Assembly: GCF_004005485.1 (NCBI RefSeq)
Contig: NZ_RZUL01000007.1
Location: forward strand, 62,001 to 126,000
Length of the DNA stretch: 64,000 nt
Direction: 5' to 3'
Origin: Sphingobium algorifonticola
GTDB taxonomy: Bacteria; Pseudomonadota; Alphaproteobacteria; Sphingomonadales; Sphingomonadaceae
Below are positions 25,859 to 34,493 of this stretch, one piece after another; positions within the stretch are counted from its first letter, which is position 1; every line of letters begins with the position of its first letter. Both the position numbers and the translations under genes were made by a program. The notes beneath the pieces were generated by a model. It was given only the letters and a program-made list of their open reading frames with translations, was not told the DNA's origin and did no database searches.

Positions 25859-26734
25859 TCATGGAAGGACGGCTTCGGCTGTCGGCAATCCACAGACAGC
25901 CGCGTCAAACGCAAACACGTCACCCGCGAGGGATTGAGCCTGTAACTCCGCCTCGCTCAGGCCCTTCCGCGCTGTCGTGGCAAAGGCCGTAGAAAGATCG
26001 CTTCCGCCAAAGGCAATCTTGGTAATATTGGCTACAGGAAATGCGATCTGGCCGATCATCGCGCCATCAGGGTCATAGCGTCTGACCCCCCAGCCGCCGA
26101 ATAATCCGACCCACAAGCATCCTTCGGCATCGACGACAGGGCCGTCTGGGAAGCCCGCACCCGTTTCAATTTCCGCAAAGACACGCGTTTCGGAAAGGCA
26201 GCCGTTCTGGCCAATACGGCTTCGCCAGATAAGGCCTTTCCAGGTATCGACATGGTAAAGAAGCGTCCCATCAGGAGAGATGGCCGGGCCATTCAGAACG
26301 CAGACAGGCGACACACCCATATCGACGGCATGGCCAAGTTCCATCCGGTAGATGCGTCCGCTATCCTGGTTTTCGGCGTCATCCATCGAGCCGAACCATA
26401 TCCGGCCGTCGCGATCGACTGTCGCATCGTTCAACCGGTTGCCGGGAAGGTGAGGCTCTGGATCGTGCACAAGTTCGAAGGTGGATGTGGCAGGATCGAA
26501 ACGGTGGATACCGCTTTGCAGGCCGACGGCAAACGCCCCATCCTTGGCGGGAAGTATCCACCCGATCTGCTCAGGCGTTGGCCAACTTCGCACGGCAGAC
26601 GTCGCCGGATCGAAGCAGTATATGCGCCACGCCTTTATATCTACGAACCACAAAGACTGATCCCGCTTTACCCATACCGGACCTTCGCCCAAAATTGCGC
26701 CGAGTGAGAGCACCGGTTCCGGCTGTATGACCAT
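25859..26734 (-). CDS. xylC: D-xylono-1,4-lactonase (SMP-30 family)
   Basis: This 291-residue beta-propeller lactonase is similar in text to Caulobacter XylC: LGEGPVW, SLWFVDIK, GLQSGIHRFDPAT, NDATVDRDGRIWFG and FATTARKGLSEAEL. The metal ligands are Glu in LGEGPV, Asn in RLNDATVD and Asp in PDGPVVDAEG. It hydrolyses D-xylonolactone to D-xylonate in the Weimberg route. It begins three bases after xylB and is in the same operon. Confidence 0.88.
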   Translation of the reverse strand: MVIQPEPVLSLGAILGEGPVWVKRDQSLWFVDIKAWRIYCFDPATSAVRSWPTPEQIGWILPAKDGAFAVGLQSGIHRFDPATSTFELVHDPEPHLPGNRLNDATVDRDGRIWFGSMDDAENQDSGRIYRMELGHAVDMGVSPVCVLNGPAISPDGTLLYHVDTWKGLIWRSRIGQNGCLSETRVFAEIETGAGFPDGPVVDAEGCLWVGLFGGWGVRRYDPDGAMIGQIAFPVANITKIAFGGSDLSTAFATTARKGLSEAELQAQSLAGDVFAFDAAVCGLPTAEAVLP

Positions 26735-26737
26735 CGT

Positions 26738-27499
26738 TCAGCGCCACCCGGCATCGACGAAATAGTCATGCCCCGTGCACATCCGAGCATCATCCGATGC
26801 CAAAAACAGCGTAAGTGCAGCAACGTCGGCGGGCTGTATGCGCCCATCAAGGCATTGCGCCGCGACAATCTCCGCCTCGCCTTCGGGCGTATACCATCGC
26901 AATTGCCGGGGGGTTTGCACATTGCCCGGCACGATTGTGTTCACGCGGATATTGTGTCGGCCGAGATCACGGGCGAGGCCGCGCGTCAGGCCTTCAATCC
27001 CGGCCTTGGCCGTCTGGTAGACGCCCAGATTATGCAGGCCTAAATGCCAGCTTATCGAACCGAAGTTCAGTATGACACCGCCACCCGCCTTGCGCATCGC
27101 GGGCACCACCGCCTGCGCGGCAAAGAACATGTGGCGCAGGTTGACTGCCATTCTGTCATCCCAATAGTCCGGCGTCACATCCTCGATCGCATGGCGATCG
27201 TCATTGCCAGCATTGTTGACGAGGATGTCGATCCCACCCATATCCCGTTCCACCTCGGCCAGCATTTCCTGGACAGCCGAGACATCGCGAAGGTCGCAGA
27301 CGCGGAACAGGGGGGCGTTCCCGGTTTCGGTCAGTCGTTCGACCAGCGCCATACCGGCCTCATCCAGAATATCGCAAAAGGCGACGCGCGATTTCTGTGC
27401 GACAAAGGCCTCCACCAGGCTTTCTCCGATTCCGCTGCCGCCACCGGTGATGAAGACCCGTTTGCCGACGAGGCTTGGATATATTGCGCCGCCGCTCAT
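26738..27499 (-). CDS. xylB: D-xylose 1-dehydrogenase (NAD+), SDR family
   Basis: This 253-residue SDR closely resembles Caulobacter XylB: IYPSLVGKRVFITGGGSGIG, NNAGNDDRH, NFGSISWHLGL, catalytic YQTAK, and the C-terminal LASDDARMCTGHDYFVDAGW. It oxidises D-xylose to D-xylonolactone. The ATG at 27499 overlaps the xylX stop (ATGA) and gives the family length; an upstream in-frame start inside xylX is rejected. Confidence 0.92.
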   Translation of the reverse strand: MSGGAIYPSLVGKRVFITGGGSGIGESLVEAFVAQKSRVAFCDILDEAGMALVERLTETGNAPLFRVCDLRDVSAVQEMLAEVERDMGGIDILVNNAGNDDRHAIEDVTPDYWDDRMAVNLRHMFFAAQAVVPAMRKAGGGVILNFGSISWHLGLHNLGVYQTAKAGIEGLTRGLARDLGRHNIRVNTIVPGNVQTPRQLRWYTPEGEAEIVAAQCLDGRIQPADVAALTLFLASDDARMCTGHDYFVDAGWR

Positions 27500-28641
27500 G
27501 CGAGTACTGTCCCGGCAGTACCCGTCAGAAGGCCCCGGCTGGCGAGGTTGTGCATGAAAGCACCCAATCCGCTGGTCCATGGCGCGGCGTCTCGCGATGT
27601 CACGACATGGTTGACCAGCCGCCCTAGCCGCCGTGTGGATATCGAAACGCGATCGCCCACCTTGTGCGTAAAGCCGCGCCCCGGCTCGTCACGATCCTGG
27701 ATGGGCGCGAACAACGTTCCCAAGAAGAGCGCGAAGCCGTCAGGATATTGGTGTTCGCTCAAGGTCTGCGAGACAAGTTCGAGGGGATCCCGGCTGATTT
27801 GCGCCATGCTACTGGTGCCTTCCAGGCGGTAACCGTCAAGCCCTTCGACAACTAGCTCGACTTTAGCAGATCGCACATCATCCATCGTAAATCTGGCATC
27901 GAACAGGCGGATTACGGGGCCTATCGCGCAGGACGCATTATTGTCCTTCGCTTTGCCAAGCAGCAGCGCAGATCGGCCTTCGAAATCGCGCAGATTTACG
28001 TCGTTGCCGAGCGTGGCACCGACGGGACTGCCCCTTGAATTGACGATCAGGACGATTTCGGGTTCAGGATTGTTCCAGGTGGAATCCGAACGGATACCGA
28101 TGTCCGCGCCGGAACCGACTGTCGCCAGGACCGGGGCTTTTGTGAACACCTCGGCATCCGGACCTATCGCGACTTCCAGATACTGCGACCACAGGCCATC
28201 ATCAATCAGCGCCGCCTTGAGTGCGGCAGCCTCCGGCGAACCGGGCACGACCGCGCGGATCGATGCACCGACCTTGTCTTCCAACCGCCCCCTTATGCTC
28301 GCTGCGATCCCTGCATCGCCCCGCGCACTTTCCTCGATCACCCGCTCTATGGCGGAGAGGGCGAACGTAACCCCGCAAGCCTTGATGCATTGCAGATCAA
28401 CGGGCGAAAGCAGAAGCAGGTCTATTGCATCGAGAGGCCCAAGGCGACGGCCTTGGCCGACATCGACAGGCAATCGATCGAGCATCATCGAGACAGTCGG
28501 GACAACGGGCGACATGTCATAAACAACGCCGTCCGCGATGATGATAGGGCTTGGTCCCGCGTCGCTCTGAATACGGCCTGCGAACTGCCCTTCGGCCCAG
28601 TCCGACGGCAGATCGTTCTTGCAGATAAACGCGCCCTGCAT
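27496..28641 (-). CDS. xylX: 2-keto-3-deoxy-D-xylonate dehydratase (XylX, FAH superfamily)
   Basis: This 381-residue FAH-superfamily protein is of the length and type of Caulobacter XylX. The metal site is visible as E-x-E in NPEPEIVLIV with an Asp in LGNDVNLRDFEG. It converts 2-keto-3-deoxy-D-xylonate to alpha-ketoglutarate semialdehyde. The ATG at 28641 has CAGGAG at a good distance; a longer frame to 28812 is rejected. It is the first gene of the operon. xylD and xylA are not in the window, so the pathway must be completed elsewhere. Confidence 0.85.
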   Translation of the reverse strand: MQGAFICKNDLPSDWAEGQFAGRIQSDAGPSPIIIADGVVYDMSPVVPTVSMMLDRLPVDVGQGRRLGPLDAIDLLLLSPVDLQCIKACGVTFALSAIERVIEESARGDAGIAASIRGRLEDKVGASIRAVVPGSPEAAALKAALIDDGLWSQYLEVAIGPDAEVFTKAPVLATVGSGADIGIRSDSTWNNPEPEIVLIVNSRGSPVGATLGNDVNLRDFEGRSALLLGKAKDNNASCAIGPVIRLFDARFTMDDVRSAKVELVVEGLDGYRLEGTSSMAQISRDPLELVSQTLSEHQYPDGFALFLGTLFAPIQDRDEPGRGFTHKVGDRVSISTRRLGRLVNHVVTSRDAAPWTSGLGAFMHNLASRGLLTGTAGTVLA

Positions 28642-28688
28642 CGTCAACTCCTGTTTGTTCTGTGCCTTTAATATTTCTATGAGATGAT

Positions 28689-28700
28689 ATGAAATGTCAA
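28689..28700. promoter_or_regulatory. operator-like site upstream of xylX
   Basis: ATGAAATGTCAA, about 50 bases upstream of xylX, differs from the TTGATATGTCAA operators of the neighbouring locus at two positions. It lies in the 28642-28910 gap, which holds no gene that I can support. Cross-regulation by the GntR pair is possible but weakly supported. Confidence 0.3.
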
Positions 28701-28910
28701 ACGAGGTTGTCGGCTTTGTATAGCATTTTGTGTCGCGGGTCCCGTAACATGCGCTGACGCCTTGATCGTGAACGTCGCGCGTGCGTCGCGTCGCAATGAC
28801 CGTTACCGTCACGCTGCCATCTGGAGAATCTGTTTTTCGGGGTCATAGCCCGCTCAAGAGTTCCGACCCCATTATCAATCTCACGCACTAACCCCGATGG
28901 CTGCCCAAAC

Positions 28911-28939
28911 AAAAAAGGGCGGCCCGAACAGGACCGCCC
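28911..28939 (-). terminator. Rho-independent terminator of rplJ-rplL
   Basis: Read on the minus strand, a GGGCGGTCC/GGGCCGCCC stem with a TGTTC loop is followed by TTTTTT. It begins about 45 bases after the rplL stop. It isolates the ribosomal genes from the xylose operon. Confidence 0.85.
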
Positions 28940-28982
28940 CCTTGTTGTGCGCTCTTTGGCAAAAGAGCAGCCGTAGCCTGAA

Positions 28983-29357
28983 TTACTTCAGCTCGACGGT
29001 CGCGCCAGCTTCTTCAAGCTGCTTCTTGACCTTCTCGGCTTCTTCCTTGTTCACGCCTTCCTTGATCGCCTTCGGCGCGGATTCCACGAGGGTCTTCGCT
29101 TCGGTCAGGCCAAGGCCGGTCAGGGCGCGTACTTCCTTGATGACGTTGATCTTCTTGCCGCCGTCGTTGACAAGGATCACGTCGAACTCGGTCTGCTCTT
29201 CGGCAGCCGGAGCGGCTGCGGCAGCGGCCGGGCCGGCAACGGCGACGGCAGCGGCAGCGGAAACGCCCCACTTTTCTTCCAGAGCCTTCGAAAGCTCAGC
29301 GGCTTCGATGACGGTCAGGGCCGAAAGCTGATCGACCAGTGCATTGATGTCTGCCAT
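28983..29357 (-). CDS. rplL: ribosomal protein L7/L12
   Basis: This 124-residue protein has the three parts of bL12: an N-terminal dimerisation helix pair, an Ala-rich hinge ([19 protein letters not shown]) and the C-terminal factor-binding domain ([20 protein letters not shown], then ending TVELK). It recruits translation GTPases to the ribosomal stalk through L10. It is 86 bases downstream of rplJ and is followed by a terminator rather than by rpoB. Confidence 0.97.
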   Translation of the reverse strand: MADINALVDQLSALTVIEAAELSKALEEKWGVSAAAAVAVAGPAAAAAAPAAEEQTEFDVILVNDGGKKINVIKEVRALTGLGLTEAKTLVESAPKAIKEGVNKEEAEKVKKQLEEAGATVELK

Positions 29358-29443
29358 GTTACTTCACATTACCTTTCTGGGCGGAGGCTTGAGGCCCCCT
29401 TAAACTAGAGTGTTTGAAACGAACGATTGGAGAGCGAAGCCGC

Positions 29444-29959
29444 TTAGGCGGCGTCCTTCTCCGCATAGGCGTTAAAGACGCGCGCCAACTGCGAAGCCGG
29501 TGTCTGGATGACGGTGGCGAGCTTGGTTGCCGGGGCCTGGATAAGGCCGACAATCTTCGCGCGCAGTTCGTCCAGCGACGGCATCGATGCCAGGGTCTTG
29601 ATCCCTTCCGCATCGAGCAATGTATCGCCCATCGCGCCGCCAACGATCTCAAGCTTGTCGTTGGTCTTGGCGAAATCGATCGCGACCTTGGCGGCAGCGA
29701 CCGGATCGGAAGAAGTGGCCAGCGCAACCGGACCGGTCAGCATGTCGCTGAGCTGTTCGTACTGCGTGTCCTTCAACGCGATCTTGGCGAGGCGGTTCTT
29801 CGTAACCTTGAAGGTCGCGCCAGCGTCCCGCATCTTCTGCCGCAGATCCGTCGACTGGGCGACGGTCATACCGAGGTTGCGTGTGACCACGACAACTCCG
29901 ATTTCGGCAAAAGTGGCGTGCAGCGTGGTGACGACCTCTGACTTCTGGGTACGATCCAT
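29444..29959 (-). CDS. rplJ: ribosomal protein L10
   Basis: This 171-residue protein begins MDRTQKSEVVTTLHATFAEI and contains the RNA-binding segments NLGMTVAQSTDLR and FKVTKNRLAKIAL. A C-terminal helix binds L12 dimers. L10 anchors the stalk and, in many bacteria, represses its own mRNA through the leader. The ATG at 29959 follows a GTGGAGAATGG ribosome-binding site; the longer frame to 30034 runs into the leader. Confidence 0.97.
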   Translation of the reverse strand: MDRTQKSEVVTTLHATFAEIGVVVVTRNLGMTVAQSTDLRQKMRDAGATFKVTKNRLAKIALKDTQYEQLSDMLTGPVALATSSDPVAAAKVAIDFAKTNDKLEIVGGAMGDTLLDAEGIKTLASMPSLDELRAKIVGLIQAPATKLATVIQTPASQLARVFNAYAEKDAA

Positions 29960-30129
29960 GCCATTCTCCACTTCATGCGCATCGGACCATCCGATACGCA
30001 ACAAACCCGCACGATGGCGCGAAGGCCGACGCACGGGGCACTAGGTCCGAAGGGGAGAGATCGTCCACCCAGAGCGTTCGCATCGACGAACAGGGCAGAC
30101 CCGGCAGGCGCAAAGCCATGCCGACAAAG

Positions 30130-30200
30130 AACTTTTCCCCGTCTAGGCTGGACATTAAGAAGGGCATATTCCCTTCACCAACTGTCTCGGACGGACACAT
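30130..30200 (-). ncRNA. probable L10-type leader (autoregulatory element) of rplJ-rplL mRNA
   Basis: On the minus strand, about 180 bases upstream of rplJ, the sequence carries GAGACAGTTGGTGAAGGG followed by TTAATGTCC and AGCCTAGACGGGG. This pattern resembles the L10-binding leader known upstream of rplJ, which folds into a kink-turn-containing hairpin. The region 29960-30243 has no other gene and must also contain the rplJ promoter, since the next gene is divergent. A covariance search for the L10 leader family would settle this. Confidence 0.5.
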
Positions 30201-30339
30201 CCCGAAAGATGCGTTGCCGCGCCCATAGCCGATCGGTCCGGCCATGTCACGCCCTTTTGCGGTTCTTTCGGCGCGGCGTAACTCAAGCTGCAACAATTGG
30301 GTTCTACGCGGCAGCTTTTGCAGGTGCAGCGACAGGCAA

Positions 30340-31476
30340 ATGGCAGTTCATATTTTCGATCCTGTATATGCCACGCCTGCCGACTGGCCGGAAGGAGACG
30401 AGATCACCCAGCGCTACATCGCGACGATGGGCGAGGTCGGCGTCACCGCCCTGATCGGCAATGTGCGGGCGCAGTGGATGGCCGTGCGCAGCGGCAACCG
30501 GCTGTTTCCCGTCACGATCAATAATGGAGAAACGGGGGACAGCTATGTCAGCCTGCCCCATAGCGCCTATATTCTCTATGGTCGCGAAGAGCTTGGCTTG
30601 GCGGGGTCACCGCTCCTGACCCGCCTGCTTTCGCCCGTTATGGCTTTCGCGGGCGTGGCCTTGCGCGGCGCGGGGATCAATCGGGTCGTTCAACTGGATA
30701 ACTGGCTGCTGTCGACGTGCCTGCACGGAGATTGGCAGGGAACGGATTTGCCCACAATCCGGACCGCTCTATGCCAACGTTATCCGCGCCATGTGATTGG
30801 CCTTCGGTCGCTCGATTCCTGGTCGTGCCCCGGCCTGCTGGCGGCGGTGCGGGGCGATGGATGGACATTGCTGCCCAGCCGCCAGATATGGGTCACCGAC
30901 GATCCGGCCGCACAACTGGCGCAGCGCCACAATCTGAAGGAAGATGCGCGCATACTCCGCCGGTCCGGGTTGACGGTGGAGACGGGCGCGTCGCTAGACG
31001 ACCGTGACGCCCGTCGAATCGCGTCGCTGTACGAACAATTGTATCTGGCAAAGCACTCGCGGCTGAACCCGTGGTTCACTGCCGCCTTCGTGCAGATGAG
31101 CCACCATTCGGGCCTAATCGCCTATCATCTCGCGCGCGATGCCGACGGCTGTATCCAGGCGTTTGCGGGCACGATGGCGCGTGGTGATATGTTGACCTGT
31201 CCGATATTGGGCTACGCGACGGATCGCCCCCGGCGTGAGGGACTTTATCGCATCGCTGCGCTGCTCATCACGCAGGCGGCGGCGCGACAGGACGTCAGGC
31301 TGCATGGGTCGGCCGGGGCAGGCACATTCAAGCGCGGTCGCGGCGCAACCGGCATCATAGAATATTGTGCCTTGTATACGCGGCATCTGGGGGCCGTTCA
31401 GCACGCCGCCATCGCAACATTCGCGCGCGGTCTCGACCGCTGGCTGGTGCCCCAGCTTACCGCCAGAGGCCTTTAG
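30340..31476 (+). CDS. GNAT-like acyltransferase domain protein, unknown function
   Basis: This 378-residue protein has no signal peptide. Its C-terminal half resembles a GNAT acyltransferase of the type seen in peptidoglycan-bridge or acyl-amino-acid enzymes: AKHSRLNPWFTAAFVQMSHH, HLARDADGCIQAFAGTMAR, YRIAALLITQAAA and LHGSAGAGTFKRGRGA. The N-terminal half (ITQRYIATMGEVGVTALIGN) is also enzyme-like. The ATG at 30340 was chosen because translated sequence upstream of it has no family character. It is transcribed divergently from rplJ and converges on the Dabb gene. I cannot assign a substrate. Confidence 0.6.
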   Translation: MAVHIFDPVYATPADWPEGDEITQRYIATMGEVGVTALIGNVRAQWMAVRSGNRLFPVTINNGETGDSYVSLPHSAYILYGREELGLAGSPLLTRLLSPVMAFAGVALRGAGINRVVQLDNWLLSTCLHGDWQGTDLPTIRTALCQRYPRHVIGLRSLDSWSCPGLLAAVRGDGWTLLPSRQIWVTDDPAAQLAQRHNLKEDARILRRSGLTVETGASLDDRDARRIASLYEQLYLAKHSRLNPWFTAAFVQMSHHSGLIAYHLARDADGCIQAFAGTMARGDMLTCPILGYATDRPRREGLYRIAALLITQAAARQDVRLHGSAGAGTFKRGRGATGIIEYCALYTRHLGAVQHAAIATFARGLDRWLVPQLTARGL

Positions 31477-31503
31477 GAGCAGGCCAAACGATGACGGTGC
31501 GGG

Positions 31504-32136
31504 CTACCAGGCGGCCTGCCCGTGCGGCAAAGCGGGACCAGTCAGCCAGTTGCCGGTGATGCCGATTTTCACTGCCTGACCCTTTTCCAGTTCGGTGCCG
31601 ACCTCCGGGTTGGTGAACATGATGCGGTCGGGCGCCCAGACCGAGCCCATGATTTCCTCGACATCCGGGTCGAGCATCAGCCCGACGGATGCCAGCATCG
31701 CCTCCGCCCGACTACGGGTCTGACCGCGGATTTCGGGCACATAGGCACGGGCAGAATCGGTATGGACGGGCAGAACACGGGCCTGTTCCTTGCGCGCCTC
31801 CTCTTGCGCCGCCGCCGGATCGAAGGCGGGGCCGCAATAGTCGATTTCCCAGTCGAACGAGATCATGTTCTCCAGAATATCGGGTAGAAAAGGCGTCATG
31901 CGCAAATGCGCCCAATGCGACATATAGCGGTCCATCGCCTCGTAGCTGTCGATGTCGCAGCAATTGGCGAAATCGAAATCGCCGCTGTGATAGCGAGTCC
32001 TGACGCAAAGGCCGTGGCTGTAGTCGCGGATTTCCTTGTTGAGATGCGGCAGTTTTTTCACTTCTTCCAGGAAAATGTCGATCTTGTCCTGTGGCGCATC
32101 GGCCTTGAACTTTATCATCACGACATGCCGGATCAT
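31504..32136 (-). CDS. Dabb (stress-responsive A/B barrel) domain protein with C-terminal PASTA-like segment
   Basis: This 210-residue protein begins MIRHVVMIKFKADAPQDKID, the start of a Dabb alpha/beta-barrel domain of about 100 residues. A second segment from about residue 135 (VPEIRGQTRSRAEAMLASVG, then a final ITGNWLTG strand) resembles a PASTA repeat. The ATG at 32136 follows GGGGGAGGAAG. Known Dabb domains include small-molecule cyclases and stress proteins; the role here is unknown. It lies 86 bases downstream of the hydroxylase gene on the same strand. Confidence 0.65.
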   Translation of the reverse strand: MIRHVVMIKFKADAPQDKIDIFLEEVKKLPHLNKEIRDYSHGLCVRTRYHSGDFDFANCCDIDSYEAMDRYMSHWAHLRMTPFLPDILENMISFDWEIDYCGPAFDPAAAQEEARKEQARVLPVHTDSARAYVPEIRGQTRSRAEAMLASVGLMLDPDVEEIMGSVWAPDRIMFTNPEVGTELEKGQAVKIGITGNWLTGPALPHGQAAW

Positions 32137-32222
32137 GCAGCTTCCTCCCCCTGATCTTTCATGGGACAGGGGGCTATCATGCGACAGCGAGCGGCCATAC
32201 TGCCGCTTTTGGCAGGGAACGG

Positions 32223-33047
32223 TTATTGCCCGACGCGCTCTGCCGACCATTGCGCGATGCCCTTGCGTGCATCCTGCACGAAGCGGGACCGGCGGACCCC
32301 TTCGAGGAACAGTCCGCCCACGATCTTGCCGATGATCCCGACCGGTCGCTTGAACTGGATGAGCAGGACGATCCGTGTCTCGTCGGTTTCGTTCAGCACT
32401 TCGTGATTGTAGCAGTCGTCGAAGATCAGCGCCTTGCCTTCGGTCCAGTGGACCCATTGGTCGACCACGCGCATCCGGCATTTTTCCCGCTCGCGCGGCA
32501 CCTGGATGCCCAGGTGGCAGGTCAGGAATGCCTTGGTCACACCGGTGTGTGGCGGAATATGGGTGCCCGGCACGAGGATGGAGAAGAAGGCCGAGTTGAT
32601 ACCCGGCACGATCCGTTCGACCAGTTCGGTCGTCTTCGGGCATTTGGCGCAATTGGCTTCGTCGCGATAGCGATAGCCGATCAGGAAGAAGGAGCGCCAG
32701 CGTCCCGCCGGGGCGATGCGACGGTGATCGGGCGATATGGTCGCCAGCGGCGGCACTTTCTCCAGATCCTGAAGCGCCGCGGCTGCCTCTGCGCGGATCG
32801 TCTCCCAATGCGCTTCGAGTTCCTTGACCCAGGGGAAAACGGCGGTGTCATAGACCGGCGGATCACCCAGCTTGGCCGAATTGGCGATCCAGCGGTTTGT
32901 CTTGGGCTGCATGTATTTGCCAAAACGCATGATCAGCGGCTTTTTCGGCACCAGCTTTGAACTGGGGGGCAGGGTTGCGTCGATCGCGTCGGGTATCCGG
33001 TCGGGCACGTCCGATGTCGTGGGTGGGGAAGAAGCCTTGTCGATCAC
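32223..33047 (-). CDS. aspartyl/asparaginyl beta-hydroxylase-type 2-oxoglutarate dioxygenase
   Basis: The frame encodes a non-heme iron oxygenase of the Asp/Asn beta-hydroxylase family (LpxO/AspH type). The iron-binding His in HIPPHTGVTK, the conserved LGIQVPRE, the second His in DDCYNHEVLNETDETR and the 2-oxoglutarate-binding Arg in TRIVLLIQF are visible. A Cys pair (NCAKCPKTTEL) lies before the core. The N-terminus is uncertain: the frame is open to 33203, but no start has a clear ribosome-binding site, and I chose a GTG at 33047. Lipid A or peptide hydroxylation is possible. Confidence 0.7.
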   Translation of the reverse strand: MIDKASSPPTTSDVPDRIPDAIDATLPPSSKLVPKKPLIMRFGKYMQPKTNRWIANSAKLGDPPVYDTAVFPWVKELEAHWETIRAEAAAALQDLEKVPPLATISPDHRRIAPAGRWRSFFLIGYRYRDEANCAKCPKTTELVERIVPGINSAFFSILVPGTHIPPHTGVTKAFLTCHLGIQVPREREKCRMRVVDQWVHWTEGKALIFDDCYNHEVLNETDETRIVLLIQFKRPVGIIGKIVGGLFLEGVRRSRFVQDARKGIAQWSAERVGQ

Positions 33048-33284
33048 AACGGGTCCATGCGTGATATTGTGCCGCCGATGGGCATCGGGTTTGCGGCGCC
33101 ATATCGCCCTGCGCCGGTCTCGGCAATTCAATCCTTTACTGATGGCCGCAGAGCAAGCACCGACCGGCCAATAAGCTGTAATAAAGTGTAACAATGCAAC
33201 CAAAGGTGGAATTATGCGCTATGGCGCTTGATGCAGATCATTCGTTGATCGCATCCTTGCCTCCAGACTGAGCAGACCGCTGCC

Positions 33285-34487
33285 TTGAACCATCCAACCG
33301 ATCGGCATCCTTTTGCCCCGCTCTCCACCCTTGTCCTGACGATTGCCGTGGCCCTGTCGGCATGCAGTGGCGGGGCCGACGAACAATCGCGCAGGCCGCC
33401 ACCGGTGCCGCAGGTTGGCTTCGTTGTCGTAGAGCAGAAGAATGTACCGCTGGTCGTGGAATTGACGGCGCGTGTCGCAGCCTATCAGATGGCCGAAGTG
33501 CGCCCGCAGGTCAGCGGCATCATCAAGCGGCGGTTCTTCACCGAAGGTGCGCTGGTGCGCGAAGGCCAGACGCTGTATGAAATCGATCCGCGCCTCTACC
33601 GCGCTGCCGCCAATGAGGCGCGCGCCAACCTTCAGAGCGCCCGCGCCAATGCCGAAGCGCTGCGGATCAAGGCCGAGCGTTTCCGGCCGCTGGCCGAGGC
33701 GGAGGCCGTCAGCCGGCAGGAATATACCGACGCAGCGGCCCAGGCACGGCAGGCCGCCGCCGCCGTAGCGCAGGGGCAGGCGCAACTCGATACCGCCCAG
33801 ATCAACTTGCGCTTCACGGCGGTTCCCGCCCCGATCACCGGGCGTATCGGGCGTTCGCTGTTCACGCAGGGCGCACTTGTCACCAGCAATCAGGTGGATC
33901 CGCTCGCCGTGATCCAGCGCCTCGATCCCATCTTCGTCGATATCCAGCAGTCGAGCGCCGACCTGCTGGCGTTGCGCCGCTCACTCGCGAATGGCGGCGC
34001 GGCCCCGGCAAGTGCATCCGTCCGTCTGATACTGGAGGATGGCAGCACATATCCCCAGACGGGTACGGTGCAGTTTTCCGAAGTGATGGTGAATGCCAGT
34101 ACCGGCACTGTCACCTTGCGCGCCAGCTTCGCCAATCCCGATGGGCTGCTGCTGCCGGGGATGTTCGTGCGCGCCCGTTTTGCCCAGGCGATCGACACCA
34201 GCGCCATATTGGTGCCGCAGGCGGCGCTCAGCCGCACCGCGCGCGGCGTCGCTACGGTGTTCGTCGTCGGACCGGGAAACAAGGCCGTGCAGCGCACGGT
34301 GACTGCGGAGCGGACCCAAGGCGCGTTCTGGGTCGTTACCAAAGGGTTGAAAGCTGGTGAAAAGGTGATCGTGCAGGGCCTTGCCAACGTCAAGCCCGAT
34401 GCCGCGATCAGGCCGGTTCCCGCCAACAGCCCACAAAAAGTCGCGCCGCCCACCGATGGCGCCCGATCCACGACACGGGGCAATTGA
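33285..34487 (+). CDS. RND efflux periplasmic adaptor lipoprotein (MexA/AcrA type)
   Basis: This 400-residue membrane-fusion protein has a lipoprotein signal ending in LSAC at about residue 27. Barrel-sandwich halves flank an alpha-helical hairpin (YRAAANEARANLQSARANAE, then SRQEYTDAAAQARQAAAA), followed by a beta-barrel and a membrane-proximal domain. The start is TTG at 33285, as no ATG fits in frame. It bridges the inner-membrane pump and the outer-membrane channel encoded downstream. The stop is six bases before the pump gene. Confidence 0.92.
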   Translation: MNHPTDRHPFAPLSTLVLTIAVALSACSGGADEQSRRPPPVPQVGFVVVEQKNVPLVVELTARVAAYQMAEVRPQVSGIIKRRFFTEGALVREGQTLYEIDPRLYRAAANEARANLQSARANAEALRIKAERFRPLAEAEAVSRQEYTDAAAQARQAAAAVAQGQAQLDTAQINLRFTAVPAPITGRIGRSLFTQGALVTSNQVDPLAVIQRLDPIFVDIQQSSADLLALRRSLANGGAAPASASVRLILEDGSTYPQTGTVQFSEVMVNASTGTVTLRASFANPDGLLLPGMFVRARFAQAIDTSAILVPQAALSRTARGVATVFVVGPGNKAVQRTVTAERTQGAFWVVTKGLKAGEKVIVQGLANVKPDAAIRPVPANSPQKVAPPTDGARSTTRGN

Positions 34488-34493
34488 CCGCTC

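Noticed and set aside
1..28700. Interpretation of the catabolic region as an integrative element
   Set aside because: No integrase, transposase, tRNA or attachment repeat is visible in the window; only its accessory gene content suggests transfer.
28801..28895. A 31-codon frame beginning ATGACCGTTACC in the gap before rplL
   Set aside because: It has no good ribosome-binding site and no recognisable domain; a chance frame is more likely.
29960..30034. N-terminal extension of rplJ
   Set aside because: The conserved L10 N-terminus begins at 29959 with its own ribosome-binding site, and the extension lies in the leader.
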